Shown here: piece after piece, positions 16,616-26,324 of the stretch
Layout of the letters: the number at the start of each line of letters is the position of its first letter
Position numbering within the stretch: position 1 is the stretch's first letter
Assembly (NCBI RefSeq): GCF_009601505.1
Contig: NZ_WITC01000057.1
Span: forward strand, 62,001 to 126,000
Reading direction: 5' to 3'
Source: Sinorhizobium terangae
GTDB taxonomy: Bacteria; Pseudomonadota; Alphaproteobacteria; Rhizobiales; Rhizobiaceae
DNA length: 64,000 bases
Notes under the pieces: generated by a model
Told to the model about the DNA's origin: nothing
The model's database searches: none
What the model saw: the letters and a program-made list of their open reading frames with translations, nothing else
Position numbers and translations under genes: made by a program

Positions 16616-17844
16616 TCGCTTTGAAAGAGCCCGATCAATTGGGTGACGCTCGAGTGATGGTCGAACTCGGCGCGAACGCGTTGTTCGGCAGCAGTGCCGA
16701 GCCCGCGCCTGAGATCCGGGTCACGAATCAGGCGTTCGATTGCCGCGGCAAGCGCCCGCGGGTCCTCGGGCGGCACGAGGAGACCGTTCTGATAGTCCGT
16801 CAGCAATTCCGGAACGCCCGAGACGGATGTCGAGACGCAAGGCAACCGCTGACTTGAGGCTTCCACCAGAACGTTCGGAAGACCGTCGCGATCGCCATTG
16901 GCCGCAACCCGGCACGCCAGCGCGAAGATGTCGCTGTCGCGGTAGTGCTGAAGCACGTCGGTCTGGTCGAGCGCACCTTTCCAACTGACCCGATCGCCGA
17001 GGCCGAGTTCGGTGGCAAGCTGCTTGAGCTCGCCCGCCAGTTCGCCTGCGCCGATATGGTCAAAGCGCCAGTTGAGATCGGCTGGCAGCAGCGACAGCGC
17101 CTTCAGCAGGATGTCGTAGCCCTTCTTGGCGACGGCGCGTCCGACGCTGACGATCCGCACCGGATCGGCCGGGTCGGAGCCATCGCGGCGGGAATGGTCA
17201 CCGCCATAGACCGGGAAGCGGTCGAGATCGAGGCCGTGATAGCTCAGATGCACCCGGGACTTCTCGGGCGTCAGGCTTTGCAGGTGCTCAAAGCCGCTCC
17301 GCGTGCAGGTAACGGTCCAGCGGGCGCGGTCGAGTTTTCCGGAAAGCTCCCAGTTGGCCGACGTCCAGATATCCTTGGCATGGGCGGAGCAGGTCCAAGG
17401 GATGCCTGCGATTATGCTGGCATAGTTGGTCACCGAGGCCGGCGTGTGGATGAAATGCGCGTGAAGCCAGGTCGCCGCGCCCGGCCATTCGGCAACCAGC
17501 ACCAGCGCCTGTCCAAACCGCCGGAAACGGTTGCGCGACGGGTCGCGCACGAGATCCACAAGGAATGGACCAAGCGCGCGCCAGAACCCGGCTTTCGGCA
17601 TCAATCGGAACACGGCGCGAAGCACGCGCCACGGCTCCTCATGCAGATACTCCGGCAAATAGTGGACGTTCGCCCGGATTTCGTCGTGCACCGGATGGCG
17701 CTTGCCATCGGTCGGACGACGGAGCGCGACGAGAACGAGTTCGTGCCCAGCCCTTTCGAGGCCGAGCAGTTCCTGCGCAATAAAGGTTTCCGACAGGCGC
17801 GGGTAACCTTTCAGGATGACGGCAATCTTGCGATTTGGCGACAC
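16597..17844 (-). CDS. Glycosyltransferase family 4 (WcaL/colanic-acid-type)
   Basis: The 415-residue GT-B protein starts KIAVILKGYPRLSETFIAQE, typical of WcaL-like exopolysaccharide transferases. It contains HAHFIHTPASVTNYASIIAG near residue 128 and, in the C-terminal domain, VSVGRAVAKKGYDILLKAL and the EX7E-like stretch RDGLPNVLVEASSQRLPCVS. It transfers a hexose from a nucleotide donor, with retention of configuration. It sits between two GT28-like genes and starts 4 bases after the upstream one ends. The trio therefore probably builds one short glycan. Confidence 0.88.
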   Translation of the reverse strand: MSPNRKIAVILKGYPRLSETFIAQELLGLERAGHELVLVALRRPTDGKRHPVHDEIRANVHYLPEYLHEEPWRVLRAVFRLMPKAGFWRALGPFLVDLVRDPSRNRFRRFGQALVLVAEWPGAATWLHAHFIHTPASVTNYASIIAGIPWTCSAHAKDIWTSANWELSGKLDRARWTVTCTRSGFEHLQSLTPEKSRVHLSYHGLDLDRFPVYGGDHSRRDGSDPADPVRIVSVGRAVAKKGYDILLKALSLLPADLNWRFDHIGAGELAGELKQLATELGLGDRVSWKGALDQTDVLQHYRDSDIFALACRVAANGDRDGLPNVLVEASSQRLPCVSTSVSGVPELLTDYQNGLLVPPEDPRALAAAIERLIRDPDLRRGLGTAAEQRVRAEFDHHSSVTQLIGLFQSEWSKAS

Positions 17845-17848
17845 TGGC

Positions 17849-19063
17849 TCAGCTCGACTGCTTCACGATGCTCAGGTGCTCTTTCGATCTGTGATCGAGC
17901 CAGCTGCCGACAAGCTCGGAGATGTGGACAAGGCCTTCCAGCCTCAGGCCATTGGCAGCGCGCGACGGGGGCGCACGCCCAGGCAAAGCCTTCAACGCAG
18001 CCGCGAACCGCAGCGGATCCTCGGCTTCGTGCGGAAGCAGCATCTCGACGAGACCAAGTTCGGACGCCCGTCGAGCCCGGATCAACTGCTCCTCCCGCGG
18101 CTCTAGACGCGGCACGATCAAGGCCGGCTTGTCGAAGGAGAGGATCTCGCAATAGGTGTTGTAGCCGCCCATCGAGACGACCCCTCTCGCGCCGGCGATC
18201 AATTCCTCCATGCGATTGTCGAACTCGATTACCTTGATGAAGGGAATTCGGCCGCCCTTCTTGATCAGCTTGTTGCGCTGCTTGGCCGGCATATAGGGCC
18301 CAAGCACCACGAGCGCATTGTGCGTCAGTTCGGGGTCCTGCTGATAGGCGTGGATCACATCATGAATGAGTTCGGCGCCGTCGCCGCCGCCGCCGGTCGT
18401 GACGAGGATATAATCGCCCTCCGGCCTGTGATCGGGCAGCCCGTCATGTGGAACGCTTCGCTGCAGAAAACCGACGAAGTTCATGCGGTCGCGGACGGCC
18501 GCGGGCACGTCCAGGCCGACTAGCGGATCGTAAAAATCCGGCGGCCCATAGACCCAGATCGTGTCGTAGAACTGCTCGATCTTGCGCATGGTGTCGCGCC
18601 GCTTCCATTCGACTTCGAGCAGGTGCGGTGCGTCCATGATCTCGCGAAGCCCAAGCACCAACTTCGTTCCATGGGTCTTCAGATAGGTGAGGGTATCCTC
18701 GACCTCGCTGCGCAGGCCCATGGGCTCCTTGTCGACGATGAAGATGTCCGGCTTGAACGTCTCGGCCGTCGAGCGGATGATCGACTGGCGCATCTTCAGC
18801 GTCTCGTGCAGTTCGATATGCCGGTCGAGCGAGGTGTACTCACCGTTTCTCAGTTTGATGACGCTCGGAATCTTCACGAAGTCGACGCGTGCACGATAAT
18901 CGAAAGCGCCGGCGATCGTTGCGCCGGAGATGATCAGCACCTGCAGCCCGCTATAATCTTCCACCAGCGCATGCGCGATCGTTCGGCAACGCCGCAAGTG
19001 ACCCAGGCCGAAAGTGTCGTGGCTGTACATGAGGATCCGGGCATCCTCGAAACGCCGTACCAT
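17849..19063 (-). CDS. Predicted glycosyltransferase (GT28-like, COG4671 type)
   Basis: The 404-residue protein has ILMYSHDTFGLGHLRRCRTI at the N-terminus, close to the GIGHLARASRI motif of the gene at 15437-16615. In the donor domain it has GGYNTYCEILSFDKPALIVP and PREEQLIRARRASELGL. These are marks of GT-B enzymes of the COG4671 type. It is the first glycosyltransferase after the ABC importer genes, with 78 bases separating it from the last permease gene, so one long transcript is possible. The paired presence of two such paralogues suggests sequential sugar additions. Confidence 0.82.
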   Translation of the reverse strand: MVRRFEDARILMYSHDTFGLGHLRRCRTIAHALVEDYSGLQVLIISGATIAGAFDYRARVDFVKIPSVIKLRNGEYTSLDRHIELHETLKMRQSIIRSTAETFKPDIFIVDKEPMGLRSEVEDTLTYLKTHGTKLVLGLREIMDAPHLLEVEWKRRDTMRKIEQFYDTIWVYGPPDFYDPLVGLDVPAAVRDRMNFVGFLQRSVPHDGLPDHRPEGDYILVTTGGGGDGAELIHDVIHAYQQDPELTHNALVVLGPYMPAKQRNKLIKKGGRIPFIKVIEFDNRMEELIAGARGVVSMGGYNTYCEILSFDKPALIVPRLEPREEQLIRARRASELGLVEMLLPHEAEDPLRFAAALKALPGRAPPSRAANGLRLEGLVHISELVGSWLDHRSKEHLSIVKQSS

Positions 19064-19141
19064 GCGAAGAACCTTTCGCTCATTATCAGAAGGGCTACAA
19101 GAGGATGCAGCGCCCGCAGGCAGTCAAAGGCAGTGCCGGCC

Positions 19142-20317
19142 TTATTTGTAGGGATCGGCGGCGTCGCGCAACCCATCTCCCAGGAAGTTGAACGCCAAAA
19201 TCACAAGAATGACTGGTATAGTCGGAAACAGCAGCCAGGGATAGAAAGCAATCACGCTGACGCTCTTTGCCTCCGTCAGCAGGATGCCCCAGCTCGTTAT
19301 CGGCGGGCGCAGTCCCAGCCCGAGGAAGCTCAGCGCAGTCTCGCCGAGGATCATGCCGGGAATGGAGATCGTCGCCGTTGCAATAAGATGGGACATGAAG
19401 CCCGGGACGAGATGACGCCCGATGATGCGGCTGCTCCTTGCACCCATCAGTTGCGCCGCAAGGACATAGTCCTCCTCGCGCAGCGCAAGCAGCTTCGAGC
19501 GGACGGCCCGCGCAAGCCCGGTCCAGTCAAGAAGCCCGAGAATCACGGTGATGCCGAGATAGATGAGGATCGGGCTCCATGTGGCCGGCATGATGGCCGC
19601 AAGCGACAGCCACAACGGAATGCTCGGAATCGACTGCAGCACCTCGATCAATCTCTGCACCAGGAGATCGAAAACGCCGCCGTGATAGCCCGCAAGCCCA
19701 CCGATGACGATGCCGAGCACGAAGCTGACCGTGATGCCGAGGAGACCGATCGTCAGTGAAATCCGCGCGCCATAGATGATACGCGACAGCACGTCGCGTC
19801 CGAGCCTGTCGGTTCCAAGCAGGAAGAGCTGACCGCCCTCCGCAGGACAGACGAGATGCAGGTTGCCCTCGAAAAGCCCCCAGAAACGATAACTGTCGCC
19901 GCGGCAGAAGAAGCGGATCCGCTGGACGTCCGCGGGGTTGTCGGCGTAGTTCCGCTTCAGCGTTGCCATGTCCAGCGTCATCGTCCGGCCATAGACGAAG
20001 GGACCGACAAATGAGCCCTCATGAAAAAGACGGACTGTCTGCGGCGGCGCGTAGATGAAATCGACGTTGCGCGTATGCAGATTGTACGGCGCCAGAAACT
20101 CGCAAAAGAGGATCATAAAGTAGAGCGCTGCCAGGAAAATGCCGGAGGCGAGCGCCACTTTGTGCCGCTTGAACTTCCACCACATCAGGCGCAGTTGCGA
20201 CGCCTGGTTCACGCGCACCTGCTCCTCCGTCATCACCTCGACGGAATAGGGATCGAACGGTGCGGTCGATACGTAATGCGGCAGAGGTTCGCCGGGCGCC
20301 GGTATAGGTGACGTCAC
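19142..20317 (-). CDS. ABC transporter permease, oligopeptide/oligosaccharide type (DppC/OppC-like)
   Basis: The 391-residue inner-membrane protein has an N-terminal cytoplasmic segment and a first helix near residues 54-74. A long periplasmic loop of about 90 residues contains two cysteines. Then comes GTDRLGRDVLSRIIYGARIS, which is diagnostic of DppC/OppC, followed by the five-helix core. The coupling motif EEDYVLAAQLMGARSSRIIG binds the ATPase. It overlaps the DppB-like gene by four bases (ATGA). The unusually long loop recalls YejE-like permeases. The substrate is not fixed by sequence. Confidence 0.92.
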   Translation of the reverse strand: MTSPIPAPGEPLPHYVSTAPFDPYSVEVMTEEQVRVNQASQLRLMWWKFKRHKVALASGIFLAALYFMILFCEFLAPYNLHTRNVDFIYAPPQTVRLFHEGSFVGPFVYGRTMTLDMATLKRNYADNPADVQRIRFFCRGDSYRFWGLFEGNLHLVCPAEGGQLFLLGTDRLGRDVLSRIIYGARISLTIGLLGITVSFVLGIVIGGLAGYHGGVFDLLVQRLIEVLQSIPSIPLWLSLAAIMPATWSPILIYLGITVILGLLDWTGLARAVRSKLLALREEDYVLAAQLMGARSSRIIGRHLVPGFMSHLIATATISIPGMILGETALSFLGLGLRPPITSWGILLTEAKSVSVIAFYPWLLFPTIPVILVILAFNFLGDGLRDAADPYK

Positions 20318-21312
20318 TTCGTACTCCTGCCTTGCAGACGGATTCTGGGATCGAGAATGGCGAGCGCCAGATCGGATATCAGCACGCCGATGACGGTGAG
20401 AAACGCGAGAAACATCAGGAACGAGCCGGCGAGATACATGTCCTGGCTCTGCAGCGCCTTGATCAGCATCGGTCCCGTGGTTTCAAGCGAAAGAACGATC
20501 GCCGTGATTTCCGCGCCGGAGATGATCGCCGGCAGGATCGAACCGATGTCGGAGATGAAGAAGTTGAGTGCCATGCGCAACGGATATTTGACCAGCGTCC
20601 GTGTGGGCGAGAGCCCCTTTGCCCGGGCGGTGACGACATATTGCTTCTGAAGCTCGTCGAGCAGGTTGGCCCTGAGGCGCCGGATCATGCCCGCCGTTCC
20701 CGCCGCGCCGATGATGATCACAGGTATCCACATGTGCTCGAGCATGGACCTTGCCTTCGCCCAGCTCATCGGCTCCGAAAGAAACTTCTGATCCATGAGA
20801 TGGCCGATCGAGGTGCCGAACCAGATATTGGCGAAATACATGAGAATGAGCGCCAGCATGAAGTTCGGTACGGCAATGCCGATGAGGCCAATCAGCGACA
20901 GCCCGTAATCGCCCCAGCTGTATTGGTGGGTCGCGGCATAGATGCCGATTGGAAAGGCAATGATCCAGGTCAGCATGATGGTGAAGAAGGAGACAAGGAT
21001 CGTCAGCCAGAGCCGGTCGCCGACAACCTCGCTCACCGGCAGTTCATATTCGAACGAATAGCCGAAGTCCCCCTGCAGCATGCCGCCGACCCAGTAGATG
21101 TAACGCAGCAGCGGCGGTTGATCGAAGCCGTATTCCTTGCGCAGAGCTTCGATCTGCTCCATGTTGACGCCTTCGCCCTGCGCCCTGATTTCGGCGACGT
21201 AGCTCTCGAAATAGTCTCCCGGCGGCAGTTCGATGATGGTGAACACCAGGGCCGAGATGATCAGGAGGGTCGGCACCATCGCCGCAATACGCCAGAGAAT
21301 GTATCGCAGCAT
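20314..21312 (-). CDS. ABC transporter permease (DppB/OppB-like)
   Basis: The 332-residue protein starts MLRYILWRIAAMVPTLLIIS, the usual first helix of DppB. It has the LRKEYGFDQPPLLRY loop and the EAA-like coupling segment YVVTARAKGLSPTRTLVKYP near residue 225. ATG 21312 lies one base after the stop of the binding-protein gene; longer open frame upstream overlaps that gene and is not used. With the DppC-like partner it forms the import channel for the family-5 binding protein. Confidence 0.93.
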   Translation of the reverse strand: MLRYILWRIAAMVPTLLIISALVFTIIELPPGDYFESYVAEIRAQGEGVNMEQIEALRKEYGFDQPPLLRYIYWVGGMLQGDFGYSFEYELPVSEVVGDRLWLTILVSFFTIMLTWIIAFPIGIYAATHQYSWGDYGLSLIGLIGIAVPNFMLALILMYFANIWFGTSIGHLMDQKFLSEPMSWAKARSMLEHMWIPVIIIGAAGTAGMIRRLRANLLDELQKQYVVTARAKGLSPTRTLVKYPLRMALNFFISDIGSILPAIISGAEITAIVLSLETTGPMLIKALQSQDMYLAGSFLMFLAFLTVIGVLISDLALAILDPRIRLQGRSTK

Positions 21313-21313
21313 C

Positions 21314-23215
21314 TCAGGTATCCTGTTCAAGCCAGAAGGTGTCGGGGTTGTACACGCCGAAATAGGCCGTCGGGTCGAAGCCGTAGAGCGCCTCTTCCGG
21401 CACGTTGCGAAGCTTCGAGGAGACGACGATTGGCTGCAGCGATGCATTGACGAGGCCGATCGAAAAGACCTGATCGGTGTAGATCGACAACATCGATTTC
21501 CAGATTTCCGTCCGTTCCGCGTCGGTGCTCGAATGCCGCCAGCGCTTGAGCAGGTCAAGGAGCTCGACCACAGGCGGCAGCTGTGGCGCCTCGCCCATTT
21601 CGCCGTGCGACAGATAATTCAATCCCCAGACGGGCCACTGCAACTGGTCGTCGGCCGTCGGTGCCAGTTGGCCCGGATTCATGTTCGCGGTCGGAACGCC
21701 GTTATCGATGCCAAACCACATCGACATGATGATCTCACCGCCGACAGCGCGACTGCGGAACGTGTCGCGCTGGGAGGTCCGGATAAAGAGCGAAATGCCG
21801 ACCTCGCGCCAATAATCGGTTATAAGCTGCAGAATATCGGTCTCAAGCGTGCTTTCGCCCGCCGTCTCGACGACGATCTGCGCCGCCCGTCCATCGGGCA
21901 GGATACGGATCCCATCGCTGCCGCGTTTCGCCAGACCCGCCGCGTCAAGCAAGCTGTTGGCCTGATCCGGATCATATGCCACCCAGGCATTTGCGAATTC
22001 GGGCCGGAACAGCGGGCTATCCGGCAGCACCGTATCGGCACTCTCCTTGGTCAGGCCATAGAAGACCGCCATGTTGATTTCGCGCCGGTTAATCGCCAAC
22101 GACAGAGCTCGCCTGAAACGGACGTCCTGCAGAAGCGGACGCCAGATCGGATCGGAAGCATTGAGATTGGGAAGCAGCGCCAGACGCGACCCTTGCGTCT
22201 TCTTCCACAGCTTGACCTTTAACGGATAGCGCTTCTCGGCATCCTTCAGGAAAGTGTAGTCGACAAAATCGATGCCCGCCGCCTGCAGGTCGCTTTCACC
22301 CGTGCCGGTTTTCGCCGGAATGAGCGAGGAGGAACTTACGTTCAGCACGAACTTGTCGATATAGGGCAGTTGCAGGCCGTTTTCGTCGACCCGGTGGAAA
22401 TAGGGATTGCGCTCGAAAACGAACTGCTCGGCCGGAAGCGGTGTGGTGTTCCGCCAGGGGTCAAGCGTCGGCAGATCGGGATTTTCCGGGCGATAGGAGC
22501 GTGCCATGCGCATGTGCAGCTGGCTCCACTTCTTGACCCGCTCTTCCTTCATCGTTGCCTTGAGCTTGTCCTCGTCCTGATACTTCTTGTGGAACTGCTT
22601 GAGATAGGCGGACGGCATGACGATGATCAGGGGCTGCGGAGCGGCGAGCTTCTGCAGGAAGTCCGGGTTCGGCATCGTCCAGGAATAGCGCACGGTGCGC
22701 TCGTCGATGATCTCGAACTTGCCAGCCTCGCCATCCATGACGAGCGCCGTCGGGAGCCCCGCCGGAGAGAGGTCCTCGTTGAGCAGCACGTCCTCCCAGC
22801 AGTAGCGGAAGTCTTCCGTCGTGAGCGGCGTACCATCCGACCACTTGTGGCCTTCGCGCAGACGCAAGGTGAAGATGCGGTCCTCGACCGTTTCGTAGCT
22901 TTCGAGAACGTCGGCCTGGAGCTTGAGCTCTTCGTCGAAGCCGACCAGCCGGCAATAGCCGTAGACGGTCATCAGGCGGATGTCCTTGGCACTGCCGATG
23001 AGGCTTCGGATCTCGCCGCCATACTTGCCGGCCGTACGCCCTCTCGCCGCGACATTGATCACGCGCGGCGTTTTCGGCAGCCGCTCATTCAGCGGAGGAA
23101 GCTTGCCTTCCGCCACCAGCGGCGCGAGCGCCTCAGCCTCTGTTCCCGCCGCCAGCAACCGCGGCGGCAGAACGGTGGACGCCAGCATCGCCAGCGCGGT
23201 TCTCCGGGTGATCAT
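21314..23215 (-). CDS. ABC transporter extracellular solute-binding protein, family 5
   Basis: The 633-residue protein starts [20 protein letters not shown], a signal sequence with twin arginines, so Tat export is possible though Sec is not excluded. The SBP_bac_5 fold is marked by [20 protein letters not shown] near residue 117 and by [20 protein letters not shown] in the C-terminal lobe. This family binds peptides, but in rhizobia also oligosaccharides and opines. It overlaps the ATPase gene by four bases. A secreted lyase upstream and glycosyltransferases downstream make a sugar-containing ligand a reasonable guess. Confidence 0.92.
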   Translation of the reverse strand: MITRRTALAMLASTVLPPRLLAAGTEAEALAPLVAEGKLPPLNERLPKTPRVINVAARGRTAGKYGGEIRSLIGSAKDIRLMTVYGYCRLVGFDEELKLQADVLESYETVEDRIFTLRLREGHKWSDGTPLTTEDFRYCWEDVLLNEDLSPAGLPTALVMDGEAGKFEIIDERTVRYSWTMPNPDFLQKLAAPQPLIIVMPSAYLKQFHKKYQDEDKLKATMKEERVKKWSQLHMRMARSYRPENPDLPTLDPWRNTTPLPAEQFVFERNPYFHRVDENGLQLPYIDKFVLNVSSSSLIPAKTGTGESDLQAAGIDFVDYTFLKDAEKRYPLKVKLWKKTQGSRLALLPNLNASDPIWRPLLQDVRFRRALSLAINRREINMAVFYGLTKESADTVLPDSPLFRPEFANAWVAYDPDQANSLLDAAGLAKRGSDGIRILPDGRAAQIVVETAGESTLETDILQLITDYWREVGISLFIRTSQRDTFRSRAVGGEIIMSMWFGIDNGVPTANMNPGQLAPTADDQLQWPVWGLNYLSHGEMGEAPQLPPVVELLDLLKRWRHSSTDAERTEIWKSMLSIYTDQVFSIGLVNASLQPIVVSSKLRNVPEEALYGFDPTAYFGVYNPDTFWLEQDT

Positions 23216-25104
23216 GGGCGTAACTCCCTTGCATCCACCGACTTTCGGGCAAGGACGAAATGATCGCCGCCGAGATTCGCAGGAAAGAGGGCGTCTTCCT
23301 CACCATCGTCCGAGAACTGTGCACCCCAACGCCGCGTGTCCGAGCCTCCGCTTGCCTGGAGGGCGTCGAAATCGAGCTTCCGGTCCAGATCGGGGTAAGG
23401 GACGGCCGCCAGCAGCGATTTCGTATAGGGGTGTACGGGATTGCGCATCAGCACTTCACGCGGCGCGAGCTCGACGATCCGGCCCGCGCACATCACCGCG
23501 ATCCGATCCGCCATGTAGTCCACGACCGCAAGGTTGTGCGAAATGAAGAGCGAAGTCAGCCCCAATTCCTTCTGCAAATCCTTGAGAAGGTTGAGAATCT
23601 GGGCCTGCACCGAGACATCGAGCGCTGAAACGGGCTCGTCGCAGATCAGGAGCTCCGGAACGAGCGCGAGCGCGCGGGCAATACCGATGCGTTGCCTCTG
23701 TCCGCCGGAGAAACTATGCGGATAGCGATTGATGAAACGCTGGTCGAGGCCAACCGCCTGAAGCAGCGAGCGTACGGTTTCGATCCGCGACTTCGGCGTT
23801 CCACGTCCATGGATCTCAAGCGGCTCACTGAGAATGTTCTTGACCGTCATGCGTGGCGACAGCGACGAGACCGGGTCCTGGAAGACCATCTGGATTTTCG
23901 AGCGCAGCTCTTTCAGCGCCGAACCCTCGAGTTTCAGGACGTCGACCGGCTTGCCGCCGTCATCGTAGGTTATCGATCCGGCGTCCGGCGTCACCGCGCG
24001 CATCAGGATCTTGCTTACCGTCGTCTTGCCGCAGCCGCTTTCGCCGACGAGCCCGAGGCACTCGCCGCGGCGAATGTCGAAGCTGACATTGTCAACGGCG
24101 CGGTGCTGGGCGGCAGCTTTGCTGCCGAACCAGCCCGAGCTGCGGGTGGTGAAGGTCTTCGACAGGTTACGGACGGAGATGAGGACATCGGAGTTGGAAG
24201 TCTTGCGCGCCGGTCGATTTCCGAGAAGGTTTTCGGCCTTGACCGGCACCTCGCGCAGCGCCTTCAGCCGCTCTCCGGGCTTCATGTCGAAGTGCGGCAC
24301 AGCGGCCATCAGGCCCTTCAGATAGGGGTGCTGGGGATTGCGGAAGATCGCATCGACCGGCCCCGCCTCGACGATCTCGCCGTGATAGATGACGACGACT
24401 TCGTCGGCCATATTGGCAACGACGCCGAGGTCGTGCGTGATCAACAGCATGGCCATGTTGAGCTTGGCCTGAAGCTCGCGCAGGAGTTGGAGAATTTGCG
24501 CCTGCACCGTCACATCGAGCGCGGTTGTCGGCTCATCGGCAATCAGGAGCGCCGGGCGACAGATCAGCGCCATCGCGATCATTGCGCGCTGGCGCATCCC
24601 GCCGGATAACTCGAACGGGTACATATCGTAAGCGCGCGACGGATTGGAGAATCCAACATAGCCCAGAAGCTGCTCGGTCCTGGCTCTCCGCTCTTCCTTG
24701 TCCGCATCGGTGTGTGTCGTCAGCACCTCGGAAATCTGGTTCCCGATCGTGTGGAGCGGCGACAATGAGGTCATCGGCTCCTGGAAGATCTTGCTGATGC
24801 GCGCCCCGCGAATGTCCTGGATCTCGCGCCCGTCCCGGTCGAGCGAGAGCAGATCGACAGGCTTGCCCGCGGCGGCCGGGTCATTGAACAAGACTCGTCC
24901 GCCAACACTCGCAACGCTCGGCAGAATGCCCATGATGGCCTGGCTGATCGCCGACTTGCCGGATCCCGACTCGCCGACCAGCGCGGTGACCTTCCCCGGC
25001 AGAATCCTGAAATTCGCCCCCCTGACGGCTTCGACTTCGCCGCCAAGCACGGAAAATGTGATCCGCAGACCCTCAACCCGTAGCAGGTCCGCCCCTGATG
25101 TCAT
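23212..25104 (-). CDS. ABC transporter ATP-binding protein with two fused NBDs (DppD-DppF type)
   Basis: The 630-residue protein carries two complete ATPase domains. The first has Walker A GESGSGKS (near residue 43), signature LSGGM and Walker [13 protein letters not shown]. The second has GESGCGKT (near residue 363), [14 protein letters not shown] and [12 protein letters not shown]. Both retain catalytic glutamates and H-loops (ITHDLGV, ISHNLAV). The oligopeptide-type C-terminal extension [15 protein letters not shown] follows the second domain. It is the first gene of the importer operon and energises the two permeases. Confidence 0.95.
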   Translation of the reverse strand: MTSGADLLRVEGLRITFSVLGGEVEAVRGANFRILPGKVTALVGESGSGKSAISQAIMGILPSVASVGGRVLFNDPAAAGKPVDLLSLDRDGREIQDIRGARISKIFQEPMTSLSPLHTIGNQISEVLTTHTDADKEERRARTEQLLGYVGFSNPSRAYDMYPFELSGGMRQRAMIAMALICRPALLIADEPTTALDVTVQAQILQLLRELQAKLNMAMLLITHDLGVVANMADEVVVIYHGEIVEAGPVDAIFRNPQHPYLKGLMAAVPHFDMKPGERLKALREVPVKAENLLGNRPARKTSNSDVLISVRNLSKTFTTRSSGWFGSKAAAQHRAVDNVSFDIRRGECLGLVGESGCGKTTVSKILMRAVTPDAGSITYDDGGKPVDVLKLEGSALKELRSKIQMVFQDPVSSLSPRMTVKNILSEPLEIHGRGTPKSRIETVRSLLQAVGLDQRFINRYPHSFSGGQRQRIGIARALALVPELLICDEPVSALDVSVQAQILNLLKDLQKELGLTSLFISHNLAVVDYMADRIAVMCAGRIVELAPREVLMRNPVHPYTKSLLAAVPYPDLDRKLDFDALQASGGSDTRRWGAQFSDDGEEDALFPANLGGDHFVLARKSVDARELRP

Positions 25105-25328
25105 TGCAGCACGCTTCCCTCACTACCCCAGAGCGTCGTACGTTGTCCCGAAACGCACATGGACGCTCTCCTTTTTTGGTTCTACGCATCGTTGCCATCC
25201 GAGGCGTTTCCACCCCGTTGGCGATGCCATAGCGTCCGACACCGAAAAAAGACTAGCCTAGCTTAAACGGGCTGTCCAGCACGCCCCCAGAGCCGCCGGG
25301 AGGGCTGCAGCTCGACGGCCAATACGGC

Positions 25329-26297
25329 CTATGAGAACGGGCAAATGCCATTCGTCAGGACGTCCGCACACCGCGAGGATCGGCGGAAATCGTCATAGTA
25401 AAGTGTCCAGTTCGTCGTGTCTGCAGCCCGATATGGCCCGAACTTGAAATACTGGTTCCGGCCGAGCCCCTTATCCGCATGGCCGATATGTCCCTTAACG
25501 GTAATGACCGGCTGACCATTGGCGAACAGCTCGATGTGTCCGGACCCGTCGGGTCCTGGCTTGGTGAAGACGGCAAAGTCGATCCAGCCGGACTTCGGGT
25601 CCGGCAGCGGATTGCCATGATTGGTGACGGTGATCCCCGTTGTGCATGAATTGAAAAGGCGACCGTCTTCGGGCTTCCAGTTCGGATCGGCCGCGACCAG
25701 CATGCGCATCTGGTTGAGCTCCGGCCGAAGCCAGACGGGCACCTCCCCCGGCGCGCAGTGCGCCGGCGTGTTCTCCGGCCCGGTGGACACGGGCGGCAGA
25801 TAATTGGTCTCGACGGTAACGAAGAGCTTACCCAAGCTCATGCGGAACGCCAGAAACGGGCTGAAGTCTCCGTCGGCGCCGTGATCGATTTCTCGTTTCC
25901 ATTGCGCAATGAGATAGCGATGGTCTCCGCTCGGAACGGGGTCGGCGAACTTGACCGAAAAGCCGTACCAGACGCCCTGGTCGTAAGGCACGCGCAATGC
26001 GGTCTTCTCCCAGATTTCCGCCCGCTCGCTGCATCCGTCTTCCGGCTGTGGGCATTTCGGCACGATGGACAGTTGCAGTCCACCATTGCCGGTGCGCTTG
26101 ACGTCGCTCTGGAAGACATAGGAGCCGGCGCTCTGTTCAAAGTTGTCGCGATAGTAGAGCCCGCCTTCGGGGGCAAAATCCGTACCCTCGAAGCCATCGA
26201 CGAGCTTCTGATCCGGGTTCAGTTGCGGTTCCGTCGATTGGGCATGCGCAATGCTTGTCGCAGCAAGGGCTGCGGCCAGAAAAACCACGCGGAACAT
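25329..26297 (-). CDS. Secreted polysaccharide-lyase-like protein (heparin-lyase-I/PF14099 type)
   Basis: The 322-residue protein has a signal peptide (MFRVVFLAAALAATSIAHAQ, cleaved near residue 19). Its beta-jelly-roll lyase pattern includes SERAEIWE (residues 90-97), WYGFSVKF (near 110), LIAQWKREIDHG (near 129) and the C-terminal LYYDDFRRSS. These are marks of the PF14099 polysaccharide lyase family, which cleaves uronic-acid glycans by beta-elimination. GGGAGG precedes the start. It lies 224 bases upstream of the ABC importer on the same strand, so it may make the oligosaccharides that the importer takes up. The exact polymer is unknown. Confidence 0.8.
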   Translation of the reverse strand: MFRVVFLAAALAATSIAHAQSTEPQLNPDQKLVDGFEGTDFAPEGGLYYRDNFEQSAGSYVFQSDVKRTGNGGLQLSIVPKCPQPEDGCSERAEIWEKTALRVPYDQGVWYGFSVKFADPVPSGDHRYLIAQWKREIDHGADGDFSPFLAFRMSLGKLFVTVETNYLPPVSTGPENTPAHCAPGEVPVWLRPELNQMRMLVAADPNWKPEDGRLFNSCTTGITVTNHGNPLPDPKSGWIDFAVFTKPGPDGSGHIELFANGQPVITVKGHIGHADKGLGRNQYFKFGPYRAADTTNWTLYYDDFRRSSRCADVLTNGICPFS

Positions 26298-26324
26298 CGA
26301 ACCTCCCTGAAAGCAAGCATCGAT

